Assembly: GCA_033239125.1 (NCBI GenBank)
Contig: BSWB01000004.1
Span: 117,623,235 to 117,687,234 of the forward strand
Direction: 5' to 3'
Length of the DNA: 64,000 nucleotides
DNA from: Fagopyrum homotropicum
Lineage: Eukaryota; Streptophyta; Magnoliopsida; Caryophyllales; Polygonaceae
In this document: positions 24,028-35,512 of the stretch, in pieces
Layout: each line of letters begins with the position of its first letter
Position numbering within the stretch: position 1 is the first letter of the stretch
The notes under the pieces: model-generated
The model's database searches: none
The model's input: the letters and a program-made list of their open reading frames with translations, nothing else
Told to the model about the DNA's origin: nothing
Translations under genes and position numbers: made by a program

Positions 24028-25445
24028 CAGCTACAGTACCACCTCGACCGAGGTGATCTTGAGGAGCGTCTAGACCGAGGCGAGCACCTCACCGCCGACA
24101 TGATCATTATTTTTGGCTGAGATCTTCTATTTTTGGAAAAAGAATATCACATATTTTTGGCTGGATTTCTGGAAGGAAGATAATATTTTTGGCTAATTTA
24201 TTTCGGAAGATATGGATATAATTTTTAGGAAATTATCTTTTTAAGATATTTTATCTTTGGAAGATAATTCTCCTATATAAAGGGTTGGATTTGCTACAAT
24301 TCAACATCCTGGAATAGTCGGTTCAAAGGTTTTCTGAAGGAAGTTTGAAGGAAGTTTTGATGAAGTTCAAGGAAGGAAGGAATCGAGTTGAAGTTGGCTT
24401 TGAAGGAGTTTGTAAGATCTTCTTAGTTGGCTTTTGGTTTTGTTATCTTTTCTTATTTGTGATTGAGGAACGTTGTTTGTTGTTTGTTTGATTCATTCAG
24501 CTATTGAGACCTTTGCCTTAAGATTTTCTTGTTTGAATATTGATTCCTTTCATATAAATTTGATTATTGTTATCATGATGATTGTTGGCTAAGTTCTTTA
24601 TGCGGTTCTAGAGTGATTGGCTGAAAGTTGTGGGAAAGACGATGATAGAATGATCTTAACCCCAGCGGACCCTGAAAGCTCGAGCATGTACCTTAACCGA
24701 CGAACACCTCGGTCAGTCATTGAACATCTCGGCCGGGATGGAATATAATTGAACGAGGTAAACCTTTCCTGAACCTTATCTGAGTTAAGATTCTAGTTTT
24801 CCAAATCCTATCCTTGTTATACCTTTCCTGGTTCAACGCAAGCCTAGGATGAGACTTACCCGGTGATTCCTTTGTTTGTTTACCCAAGATAATGAGGGTA
24901 GGTAATAACGGGTTTCTCCTTTTATTGGGGTTTGAGTGTGCCTTCATCCCATCTTTGTGAGTAGCTTGAGACTTACCCGGTAAAGGTTGATTTTATTCCC
25001 TTGGGTGGTGTGTTGGTTTAAAATTATAGTTTCTTTCCTTAGTACCTTGAGACTTACCCGGTAAAAGGAGCTTTGGTTTGGGATAGTGAGTAGTGAGACT
25101 TACCTAGTGATCTATTCCCACCTTAGAAACACCTTCCCTTTGCAAACCTCAGCTTTGTCCATGTTATCTATTGAGATCTTGAGTCGGAACCACAACTGGA
25201 TGCTTTAATCTCTAGAATCCGCATTCTCCTTTATCTGACTTTTATATCATCTTTGATTGCTTTAATTGCTTGTGGTTATTTGACAACCTGATTACCGTTC
25301 TTTGTTTCACCATAGTCCCTGTATTCGACCCCCATAATTCTTGCTTTTATTACAATTGATCCGTACACCTCGGGTTCGCATTTTGTTCAAGCATACTTCT
25401 TGGGTTATAAATATTAAAACTTGCACACACCTTTTGGAGCGAACA
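24028..25445 (+). repeat. 3' LTR of element A, second segment
   Basis: After the LARD insertion the family I LTR continues with a palindrome at 24,040-24,055. It carries four copies of the TGAGACTTACCCGGT word (about 24,848, 24,967, 25,045 and, degraded, 25,095). It ends with TTGCACACACCTTTTGGAGC and GAACA at 25,445. Orientation is opposite to the LTR at 3,065-4,829. Confidence 0.9.
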
Positions 25446-27619
25446 CAAAACCTCGAGGTAAACCATCCATTTTGATTAGAGACGATCATCCTCGGTACAC
25501 CATGGAGTCTCACTATCTGCCTAGTGCACTCCTCAATTAATCTGTTCACTGGCCACATCTCTCTGATAGGGATGAAACGTGTCGTCTTCGTCAATCTGTC
25601 AACAACAACCCAAATAGCATCAAAACTCCTATTGAGCCTCAATCTGGTCACAAAGTCCACGGAGACATCCTCCCACTTCCACTAAGGCACAGGTAGTGGA
25701 AGAAGCTCACCTCCAGGTCTGCAATGCTCTATCTTGACCTACTAACAGGTCGCACACTATGCCACAAATTTGGCTACATCGGGCTTCAGCCCTCCCCACC
25801 AATATGATCGTCTAACATCATGGTACATGTTACTCGTACCTGGATGTAGCGAGTAAGGTGTACAGTGAGCCTCCTATAAGATCCTCTGTCTTACCTCTGC
25901 ATCAGCAGGCACACAGACTCGGTCATGGCGTCTTATCACTCCATCTACTCCAATGGAGAACTGTGGTGCCTCCCCATGAGACATCCTCTCTCTAATCCTC
26001 ATCCAGGTCGGGCAGGTTCCCTGTTTCCGTTTGATCTCATCCAACAGACTAGGTAGAACCTCTAAAGCGTACAAGTGGGCATCCTCATCAGGAAACTGGA
26101 TGTCCATCTCTAGCCAAACTAGATCCCTCTGAAGTTGAGGTTGTACTGTCAATCTGGCAATCGCCTTCTCTCGAGACGTCTTCCTACTCAGGGCGTCGGT
26201 GACAACATTCGCCTTCCCTAGATGATACAGAATCTCAAGGTCAAAGTCCTTGATCAATTCGATTCATCGATGCTGGCGGTTATTCAACTCCCGCCGCGTC
26301 AAAATGTACTTCAGACTCTTATGGTCTGTGAAGATCTTACATGTAGCACCATACAAGTAATATCTTCAAATCTTCAAAGCATGAACTACTACTGCTAACT
26401 CCAGATCATGAGGGGTAGTTCTCCTCATACGTCTTCAACTATCGAGATGCATATGCAATCACTCTGCCCCTCTGCATCAACACACATCCCAAGCCTAGCT
26501 TGGATGCATCACTGTAAACCACAAAATCTTCAAAACCCTCTGGTTATGCTAAGATAGGAGCGGAAGTCAAACGCCTCTTCAACTCCTCAAAACTCTAGGT
26601 ACACTGATCAGACCACACAAATCTGGTAGTCTTTCTAAGTAGACTCGTAAGTGGATGGACAATCACAGAAAATCCCTCCACAAAGCGTCGGTAATAACCG
26701 GCTAGGCTAAGAAATCTACGCACTTCTTTGACGTTTGTTGGTGTCGTCCATGCAGAAACAGCTCGATCTTTGCCAGATCAACCATGATTCCACTAGCGGA
26801 GACAATATGGCCTAGGAAGGCTACCTCTGGCATCCAGAACTCACACTTAAAGAGCTTAGCATACATCTCTCTATCCCTCAAAATCTACAAAACCGTCCTC
26901 AGATGACCGGCATGCTCGTCTCTGCTACGAGAGTACACCAAAATGTCATCAATGAAGACCACCACAAACTGATCAAGAAAGTTAATGAAGATATTGTTCA
27001 TCAACTCCATGAAGACTGTTGGGGCATTTGTAAGCCCAAATGGCATCACTACAAACTCGTAGTGTCCATAATGGGTATGAAATGCCGTCCTGTGCACATC
27101 CTATTCCCTCATTCTCAACTGGTGATATCCTGAGCGTAAGTCAATCCTGGAGAAAACTATCGCTCCCTGAAGCTGATCAAGCAGATCATCAATACAAGGC
27201 AATGGATACTTGTTCTTGATGATCACCTATTTCAGCTCTTTGTAATTGATGCACAGTCTTAACGATCCGCCCTTCTTCCGTATGAAGAGGACAGGTGCTC
27301 CCCATGGGGATACGCTAGGGCGGATGAAGCCCTTCTCAGCCAACTCCTCAAGTTTCTTCTTCAGCTCCAACATCTCGACAAGCGTCATACGATATGGGGC
27401 CTTCTAGATCGGTCTCGTACTAGGCTCTAACACGATACTAAAGTCCAAACTCCTCTGAGGCGGCAAGCTAGACGGCTCAGCAAACACGTCTACAAACTCA
27501 CAGACCACTGGAATATCCTCCAATGCTGGACTCTCTCCATCCTTCATGGCATAACACCAGAAGGCATCACATCCTTGTGCTATCAGCCTCGCTGCTCATA
27601 CAACACTGATGAAGGAACC
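25446..27619 (-). pseudogene. RT, RNase H and integrase part of chromovirus B
   Basis: Reading leftward: the pre-RT segment, an RT with AFHTHYGHYEFVVMPFGLTN and the catalytic box as FIDDILVYSRS (about 26,930-26,960), then RNase H with FTDHKSLKYI, and LGKANVVTDALSRK at about 26,190. The pre-integrase region and the start of the integrase core (WEDVSVDFVTRL, then TKTTRFIPI) follow. These patterns are typical of Tekay/Del chromoviruses. Stops and frame changes interrupt it throughout. Its longest open parts are 25,874-26,257, 26,885-27,097 and the run to 25,660. The integrase is cut at 25,446 by element A, and the upstream end by element C at 27,619. Confidence 0.85.
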
Positions 27620-29102
27620 TGATAGGTGATGGAATCACTATCATTTAGGATAGTTCTTAGAGTCTTTTTATTGCATTTGTGTCGGTTTATGCTACTAACT
27701 CCTCGGTTCAGAAGAAGAAGACTAAAAGAAGCTAAGGAATGAGTTATAAGCACTTAGGAGTGAAGATCGTTCACGAAGTAAAGCTTCTATTGCTTCACCG
27801 CCCCCGCGGAGCCTTGTCACCACCCCTGCGGGTGACATCTTACTCCGGAGCGCTCCCTGCGCCTTCGCCAGCGCCATCCACGAAGACTGTCACCGCCCCT
27901 GTGGTGACTTGCCCTAAAGAAGTGAAGACCAGCGCCCTGGCGCATTCCCTTGTGCCTCTGCCTGCGCCTCAACCTGGGAGCTGGAAGGTGAAGAGTCTGT
28001 GTCACCGCCCCTGCGTTGACATCGGGACCCCCGGCGGCTTGGCATCAGAAACGGCAGGAAGTTGAAGAGTCAGACATTTGAAGAGCATTAAAGATCCGCC
28101 CTTGCGGAATTGCCTAGTCGCCCTTGCGGTCATGAAGAAGATTAAGCGTTTTTGCCTTCACCGCCCCTGCGGAGCTAAAGGCCACCCCTGCGGTTCCAAG
28201 ACAGAAGCTTTACTCCGGCTGTTTACACCACCTTTATGGCATTAAAGGTGGCTGTTTTGGGCCGGCCATTTACTCCTATTTAGTATCTTTTGTAATATAA
28301 ATAGTCCTTGGTTGATTGCTAGAATCATCCAACTTGTTATCCATTATTTTCCACTTAGAAACCAATTTTCATTTCCATTGTAATGAGTTGCTAACTCCCT
28401 TGCTACATTGGGTTGGTTTGAAGCTCCGTTGTTACTTTGGTTGTAAGTTTTCTTTAATATAAGTTTTCATTCAGTAATGCTTTGTGTTTCCTTGATCTCC
28501 ATTATCTAATTGCATGTTTTACTATTACTTGAGATTGATCGCCTTAGGTTCTAAAGTGCATGCAACGAACTAGGAATAATAGGTTCCGGGTTCGGGTCTC
28601 TAATCTAGTAGTAAACTTTAAGTAATAACGGGTTGTAATTACTTAAAGAAAAGGAACACAAATATAAAGATAAGCTTAACGGTTTTAATCTTTTCTTTAT
28701 ATCCCTTAGTCTTTGTTTGAAAGCTAACTTGTTAATTGTTCTTGTAGGTTTACGGAACACTAACTTGTTAAGTTGTGTTGATGCCGGTTGACTCAACACA
28801 TATATATGAGAACTTTTAGAAGGAACTCACCAAAGTAGCAATAGCATGCTTAGAATCAGCCTAGTGTAGATTCACCCAATTTTGTCTCACTTGTTGCGTT
28901 ATTCGTTTTCATAAGTTTTTGTTTATCAATTTAACCAAGCCCCCCCCCCTTTGTTACTTGTTTCCATAATCAATAATTGCATCTAATAAAACACCTTAAC
29001 TCTCTTGGGTTCGACCCTTACTTAACCACTATACTTGTTTTAGTGCTAAGTCGGGATTTACTTTTGATTGGGTATAGACGACCACAGAAATACCACCAGT
29101 CA
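27620..29102 (+). repeat. 5' LTR of element C
   Basis: It begins TGATAGGTGATGGAATCAC and ends ATACCACCAGTCA. The first 600 bp hold repeated copies of the family III word CCGCCCCTGCGG and variants (about 27,800-28,200). A TATA-like TATAAATAG lies at about 28,297-28,305, followed by the presumed transcription start. No gene is present. Confidence 0.92.
28297..28305 (+). promoter_or_regulatory. putative TATA box in family III LTR
   Basis: TATAAATAG lies about 0.68 kb into the LTR, just after the GC-rich repeat block. The same site occurs in the other LTR at about 51,311-51,319. The position fits an LTR promoter; this is inferred from sequence only. Confidence 0.45.
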
Positions 29103-29107
29103 AATTT

Positions 29108-29124
29108 TGGCGCCGTTGTCGGGG
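29108..29124 (+). other. primer binding site, tRNA-Asp type
   Basis: TGGCGCCGTTGTCGGGG matches the complement of the plant tRNA-Asp 3' end with one change. It starts five bases after the LTR end. All three Athila-type families in the window use this primer. Confidence 0.9.
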
Positions 29125-29179
29125 AGTTTTAGTGTTTTTATTTCATTGTTATTATGGATTAATGGTTTGAACCAATTTT

Positions 29180-31282
29180 ATGGTTCAAACCCATGCTACT
29201 AACTCCGGCTTTACTTCTTTTGATCCAGATATTGAGAGGACGCACATCCGGCAATGAAGACAACAACAACTCCAACAAGAAATGTCTGATCGTACACTTC
29301 GTCAACTTACTCAGCCAACTTTGGCTCAAAACCCTCTTGCGGTCACCATACCAGCATTAGGGGAAGGAGTCAATTTTGAGCTCAAGCTGGGTCTCATCCA
29401 CTTGCTTCCATCCTTCCATGGGCTAAGTGGTGAAGACCCCATCAAATAACTTGGGAAGTTCCATACCGTGTATATGAGCATGAAGCCGGCCAACATTACC
29501 AAAGAACAAATCAAGATGAGGGACTTCGGCTTCACACCCAAAGATTCAGCGGATGATTGGTATTACCACCTTCCATCCGGGAGTATCGACACTTGGGAGA
29601 ACCTTCACAAGGCGTTTTTGGAGAAATACTTCCTAGCCAAGAAGGTCAATAGCTTGAAGAAAGCTATAAGCAACATCGAGCAACAGGCGAACGAAACTCT
29701 CTACGAGTACTTCGAAAGATTCGCCAGCCTCCGATCCAGCTGTCCCTTTCACGGATATTCAACTCAAGATCTAGTCTTGTACTTGTACAATGGCTTGCTA
29801 GACAATGAAAGGAGAATCGTCGATGCGGCTTGCGGAGGTAATATTCTTAACTCTACTCCTGACCTTGCTTTGGAAAAGATACAGGAACTAGCGGAAGGAA
29901 CCCGGAACTTTGGAAGGACTCCGTCCAAGAAAGGTGTTCATGATGTAAATACCGGGAAGAGTGAGATCTCCATTGAGCTCGCTGAGCTGAAGGAAATGGT
30001 GAAGAGACTAACACTCATGGGAACCCCACAGCAGCTCAAAGCTTGTGGAGTATGTTCTGACCCATATCATCCAACGGAAATGTGCCCACAAGTCCAGGAT
30101 AATGATGTTGAGGTGAACGCAATGGGCTATGGACAACCACAGCAGCAAAGGCCTAGGAACGACCCTTATGCGCAGAATTTCATGCCAAATTGGCGTGACC
30201 AACAGAATTTACGTTGGAAGGATCAACAAAACCAACAACAGCAGCCCCGTCAAGGTAAGTATCAAACAACTGAAGATATGTTGCAGGTTTTGACTAAACA
30301 CTTTGCTGCTCATGTCCAAACAACAGAATCCAGCATCAAGAACCTTGAAAAACAGGTTGGGCAAATGGCGGAAGCCATTTCAAGAACCGAAACTAGATTT
30401 TCCGGAGGATTGCCTTCCCAGACGTTTATAAGCCCCAAGGAGAATGTTAGTGCCCTAACATTAAGGAGTGGGAAGCAAATCCAACAAAAACCAGCAAAAG
30501 AATCACAAAGCGAACCCTCTATCGATTTTACCGCACCCACAGCCGCCCCCATGGCTGCAACAGCGCCCAGCACCGAGCAGACGCCGCCCCTGCGGCTGGA
30601 TGTCTCCGCCCCTGCGGTGACAACCCTTGAGCCGCCCCTACGCCTGCATACTGACGCCCCTGTGGAAAATACAACAGAAAGTTCTGCTGAGAAGGATTCT
30701 TACATCCGGCCTAAGTTCCGGCCACTATACTCTGAGAAACCACCAGCTCCTTTTCCTGAGACTCTAAAGGAGAGAAGAATCATTGAGGACAAAGACCTCT
30801 TTGAGACCTTCTCCAAATGCGAGGTAAACATTCCCCTCCTTAAGTTGGTGAAAAGTATTCCAAATTATGCTCGTTTCTTGAAGGAACTTTGCACTATCAA
30901 GAGAAACCAGAAGCTGAAGGGAAAAAAAGTACAAGTAAGTGAGCATGTGTCGGCTGTTTTCCAACGGAGAATGCCCAAGAAGTGCAGCGATCCGGGCATG
31001 GTAAGCATTCCTTGTGTTATAGGGGAAACCCGCTTTGACAAAGCAATGCTTGATCTTGGTGCTTCTATCAATGTTTTACCGTATTCGATTTACAAATCAC
31101 TTGGCCTTGGGCTATTAATGGAAACTAGGATTGTACTACAACTTGTTGATAGATCTAACGTATACCCGAAAGGGATAATTGAAGATGTATTAGTAATGGT
31201 AGACAACCTAATATTTCCTGTTGATTTCTTTGTAATGGATATGGAAAAAATTTTCACATACGGCGCCCATTCTGTTAGGTAG
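29180..31282 (+). pseudogene. Gag and protease of element C (broken)
   Basis: The likely start is the ATG at 29,180. In the same frame there is a TGA at about 29,255 (an Arg codon would fit) and a TAA at about 29,447 (a Gln would fit), then a long open part from about 29,468. The plant retrotransposon gag domain is seen at WYYHLPSGSIDTWENLHKAF to LRSSCPFHGY. A CCHC zinc knuckle follows (CGVCSDPYHPTEMC, about 30,045-30,090), then a Gln-rich stretch. The protease active site is LDLGASINVLPY (about 31,045-31,085). The frame is lost at 31,282 within the ILLGRPFL region. Family III words lie in the linker at 30,580-30,670. Confidence 0.82.
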
Positions 31283-32160
31283 GCCATTTCTGAAAACTGT
31301 TTGGACTAAAATTGATTATGTTAATGGCAAATTGACCATAGAGTTTGATGGTGAAGTAGTGGAATTTGACATCTATGATGCAATGAGATTTTCTAGTGAT
31401 GATCATTCTTTATGTGCTATTGACATTGTTGAACCTTTTGTGCAAGATGTTTTTGATAACTCTATTATTGATGAATTGAAAAATGTAATTGAGCATGACA
31501 TTGATGGGTTTAAAACAGATTATGTATTAACATCCAGCATGAATGAGGTCCTAGCCCAATTAGATGGGCATAAAAGGCTACCTATCTCCAATTTGGCCAT
31601 TGAGCCCACCTTACTAACCCCGAGCGAAAGCTTGTTCCGTCTATAGTGCAGGCACCAGAAATAGAATTGAAGGACCTTCCGTCACACCTCAAGTACGTTT
31701 TCCATGGAGAACACAATACCTTGCCGGTGATCATCTCCAACATGTTGACTACCGGTCAAGAAGACAAGTTGGTGAAAGTACTAGAAGAGCACAAGACGGC
31801 CCTTGGATGGACCATTGTGGACATCAAATGGATAAGCCCTTGAACTTGCATGCATAGGATCCTACTTGAGGATGAAGCCAAACCCTCTAGGCAACCTCAA
31901 CGGCGGTTGAATCCTCCAACGAAGGATGTGGTCAAGAAGGAAGTGTTGAAGCTCCTCCAAGCAGATATTATCTTCCCTATCTCGGATAGCACTTGGGTTA
32001 GTCCATCACAAGTAGTTCCAAAGAAAGGAGGCATCACCTTGGTGGAAAATCAACATGGAAAGATGGTCCCAAGAAAAAAAAACAAACCGGATGGAGAGTT
32101 TGCATTGACTACCGCAAGCTCAACAAGGTAACTCGAAAAGACCATTTCCCACTACTTTTT
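31283..32160 (+). pseudogene. protease end, linker and RT start of element C
   Basis: After a frame change the sequence continues as the protease end and linker (31,332-31,646), then LPSHLKYVFHGEHNTLPVII. It reaches the start of reverse transcriptase (SRQPQRRLNPPTKDVVKKEV and ISDSTWVSPSQVVPKKGG) at 31,850-32,131. TAG at 31,644-31,646 and TGA at about 31,841-31,843 interrupt it, and a run of A near 32,075 shifts the frame. The next RT motif is met near 32,130 in another frame. Confidence 0.78.
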
Positions 32161-33320
32161 ATTGACCAAATGTTGGAACGTCTTGCAGGTCATCAGTACT
32201 ACTGTTTCCTTGATGGATATTCGGGCTATTTCCAAATAGCCATCGCACCAGAAGATCAAGAAAAGACGACGTTCACTTGCCCATTTGGCACTTTGCGTAC
32301 CGCAGAATGCCATTTGGACTTTGCAACGCACCCGGCACTTTCCAACGGTGCATGGTAAGTATTTTCTCCGAATACATAGAAAATTTCATTGAAGTTTTCA
32401 TGGATGATTTTACCATCCATGGAGACAGTTTTGACGCATGTTTAGGACATTTGAAACTGGTTCTTGAAAAATGCGTTGAAACCAATTTGGTTCTTAATTC
32501 GAAAAAATGTGATTTCATGGTCGAACAAGGGATTGTGCTAGGACATGTAATATCCTCAAAAGGGATAGAGGTAGATAGGGAAAAGGTTGATGTAATTCAA
32601 AATTTATCTTATCCTACTAACGTTCAGGAAATTCGATTTTTTCTTGGTCATGCAGGTTTCTACCGACGTTTCATCAAAGATTCTTCAAAGATCTCGGCAC
32701 CCCTATGCGAATTGCCCAAAAAAGACGTCACCTTCATTGTAGATGAGAATTGCAAGAAAGCTTTCGACACCTTGAAGGCATGTCTTACCACCGCACCAAT
32801 CATCCGTTCTCCGGATTGGGAAAAACCTTTTGAAATCATGTGTGAAGCCAGTGATTACGCCGTTGGAGCAGTCTTAGGAAAAAAAGACAGACGGGCTTCA
32901 CAGGTGATCCATTATGCGTCTATGACACTCAATGGAGCACAAAGGAATTACTCTACCACCGAGAAAGAGATGTTAGCGGGGGTTTTTGCCCTTGAGAAAT
33001 TCAGGCAGTACCTACTTGGGGTAAAGGTAATTATCTTCACTGACCATGCAGCTCTTAGGTACCTCATGGCGAAAAAGGAAGCAAAACCACGATTGATTCG
33101 ATGGGTGCTCCTCCTAAGTGAGTTCAACCTAGAGATACGGGACAAGAAGGGGGCCGAGAACCTGGTGGCCGATCATTTGAGCAGGCTAGTAAAAGAAGAG
33201 GAGAATCCAGGAAAAGGAAGAGAGATAGTTGGAAGCTTTCCAGACGATACATTTTACACAACTCTCTGTTGTGTAACCGCCCCCACGCCTCACACCAGCC
33301 GCCCCTGCGGCTCAGTTTAG
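32161..33320 (+). pseudogene. reverse transcriptase and RNase H of element C (broken)
   Basis: RT motifs in order are FLDGYSGYFQIAIAPEDQEK, then after a frame change at about 32,290 FAYRRMPFGLCNAPGTFQRC, and the catalytic box FMDDFTIHGDS at about 32,398. RNase H follows, with EASDYAVGAVLGKKD, YSTTEKEMLAGVFALEKF, TDHAALRYLMAKKE and LVADHLSRL at 33,160-33,190. The RNase H catalytic pattern looks largely kept (one D to E change in the EAS box). The frame ends at 33,320 in a stretch made of family III words. Confidence 0.82.
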
Positions 33321-34672
33321 GCGCCCTTGAGGAATTATCGACAGAGGTTTGTCTTAAGCTCCAGTCTTTTAAACCTTGGTTTGCTGACATCGTGAACTTC
33401 ATTGTGAGGAAGGAATACCCTCCAGATTTCACTAAGGCACAACGAGAGAAGGTAAAAGCTGAAGCTCGACACTACGTTTGGGACGATCCTTACCTTTGGA
33501 AGCATTGTAGTGACCAAGTGATCCGACGTTGCATCCCGGACAATGAGGTACAATCCGTCCTAACTTTTTGTCATTCTGAAGCATGTGGGGGGCACTTTGG
33601 GGCAAACAAAACTGCAAGAAAAGTTTTGGATGCCGGTTTCTTTTGGCCACACATTTTTCGAGACGCTTTTGCATTTTGCAAAGTGTGTGATAGATGCCAA
33701 AGGGTAGGAAATCTTTCAAAGAGACATGAAATGCCCCAATCATCTCTTATATTTTGCGAAATATTTGACGTTTGGGGAATTGATTTCATGGGGCCGTTTC
33801 CTACTCCATTTGGGCACACATATACTTTGCTTGCGGTGGACTATGTTTCCAAGTGGGTGGAAGCAAAGGCCACCAAAACTGATGATTCAAAAGTGGTTTC
33901 AGCGTTTTTTAAGGAAAACATTTTCGCACGATTTGGAATTCCGAAAGCCTTAATCAGCGATAGGCGTACCCATTTCTGCAACAAGACAATCACAACTCTC
34001 CTTAAGAAGGATCATGTCCACCAACGAGTATCAACAGCTTATTATCCACAAAAAAATGGCCAAGCTGAGGTATCTAACCGGGAAATAAAAACCATCCTTG
34101 AAAAATAGGTCTCTCCCGGACGGAAGGATTGGAGTGCAAGGATAAATGACGCCCTATGGGCATATCGGACAGCCTATAAAACTCCTATCGGGATGTCTCC
34201 TTTTAGGCTCGTGTTTGAAAAAGCTTGCCACCTACCGGTGGAGCTAGAGTACAAAGCATTGTGGGCGGTAAAGAAGTGCAACATGAACATAGAGGAAGTG
34301 GGAGAATTCCAGAAGCTCCAATTGCAAGAATTGGAGGAATTGAGGTTAGATGCATATGACCATGCCACCACATACAAAGAAAAGACCAAAGCATGGCATG
34401 ACCGAAACATTCTCCGGAAGGATTTCAAGGTAGGTAATAAGGTACTTCTCTTTCAATCACGTTTGAAACTCTTTGTAGGTAAGGTGCATTCGAGATGGAC
34501 AGGGTCGTTCGTGGTAGCCGAGGTTTACTCTCACGGAGCTGTGGACCTTTATGATCCCCAAACGCACAAGGTGTTCAAGGTAAACGGAAAAAGGCTAAAG
34601 CCTTACCTTGAAGGAATCAAGAACGATCCGATTGATGAGATGGTGCTGGAGGAAGCACAGTCAGAGAAGTAG
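33269..34672 (+). pseudogene. integrase of element C (single in-frame stop)
   Basis: The frame holds the HHCC domain (FCHSEACGGH and CKVCDRCQR) and the core start WGIDFMGPFP. The second core Asp is in ISDRRTHF, where the usual Gly is Arg, and the third acidic residue is in GQAEVSNREIK. A TAG at 34,106-34,108 follows KTILEK, and the same frame goes on to the C-terminal RWTGSFVVAEVYSHGAV and KVNGKRLKPY, ending at 34,672. It is close to intact but would be truncated before the C-terminal domain. Confidence 0.82.
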
Positions 34673-35512
34673 AGGCCATACGTCGAGCCAACGACAAAAA
34701 ACAAAGGCGCTGCTCGGGAGGCAACCCGAAGGAATAAGAAGAGGAGCCTCTGTCAAAAAAAAACCGCCCCTGCGGTGACACCCATGCCCAGCACCGCCTC
34801 CGGAGTTGGGCCAGCGCCTGCAACATGCTAGTCACCGCCCCCGCGGTGACTCTCCTACACCCCTGCAGCGGCCATCCTTGACACACATCCTCGGCGCCGC
34901 CCCCGGTGCTGAGCCTGTGTAGCCCCTCTCCCTTGTCCCCGCCCCCGCGGCGACAAGCTCCCACCCCTGCGGGTTTACCCAGAAAAGAAAAAAATAGAAA
35001 TCGCAAAAATATTTCACTATACCTACCCCACCCACCCACTCTCTATCTCCTCACCAACCACACTCACAAGCTGCAACGCCCTCACCTTAACCCCTCTCAA
35101 GCTGCAATGCCCCTACGCCACAACCAAACACTCTCAAGCCACCCCTACGACGCCCCTGTGCCACTTCCGACGACAGCCAACCACTTGAGACGCCCCTGCG
35201 CCACCCTATGCAGATCCACCTTCCTCCCTCCAAACTCTTTCACCTCCCACCACAAACTCCAATCATGCTCCACCTCCGGCGACGCCTACACCAGCAAAGC
35301 AGTCCCCGGAACGGCCTCAGCACCATCTCCTTCGTCGCTTCCCGAAATTCGCCCTCTACACATCTCCCGCCCCTGCGCCTGCAAGCTCCCGCACCTGCGC
35401 CTCGCCGCCCCTGCACCTGCTTTATCCGCCCATGCGGAAAACACAACAAAGGGTTCGTTTCCTCTCCTTATTTTTGCAAATTTCTAATTCCTTTGCTAAA
35501 TCAAATACCAGA
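34673..35512 (+). other. pol to ORF2 spacer of element C, GC-rich repeat words and hairpin
   Basis: The spacer begins with the conserved hairpin (TCGGGAGGCAACCCGA, 34,714-34,729). It then carries many copies of the family III word, for example 34,763-34,776, and about 34,835-34,850, 34,937-34,960 and 35,365-35,420. It is rich in C, unlike the flanking DNA. Open frames here encode low-complexity Pro/Arg/Ala strings from the repeats and are not credible. Confidence 0.75.
34714..34729 (+). other. conserved post-pol hairpin (family III)
   Basis: The stem TCGGG/CCCGA pairs around loop AGGCAA. Families I and II have TTGGG/CCCAA at the same place, so one stem pair has changed from T:A to C:G on both sides. 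It starts 42 bases after the pol stop. Confidence 0.65.

Larger units (their letters stand above)
4830..25445 (+). mobile_element. Athila-type element A, family I, heavily nested and deleted
   Basis: This plus-strand copy enters at 4,830 inside the protease region, already split there by the minus-strand family I element. Next come a shortened pol to 6,292, a post-pol ORF split at 7,269/11,001, a 3' untranslated region, and a 3' LTR split by a 10-kb element at 13,999-24,027. The 3' LTR ends GGAGCGAACA at 25,445. It is followed by CAAAA (25,446-25,450), the presumed target duplication, inside chromovirus integrase sequence. The 5' part lies left of the window. RT, RNase H and the integrase core are deleted, so it cannot move on its own. 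Confidence 0.85.

Noticed and set aside
34617..35039. 140-codon minus-strand frame and several Pro-rich plus-strand frames in the family III spacer
   Set aside because: They are translations of the GC-rich repeat words and have no support from other copies.
34763..35420. CRISPR-like or satellite array from repeated CCGCCCCTGCGG words
   Set aside because: Spacing is irregular, copies vary, and they are embedded in a retrotransposon of a plant genome.
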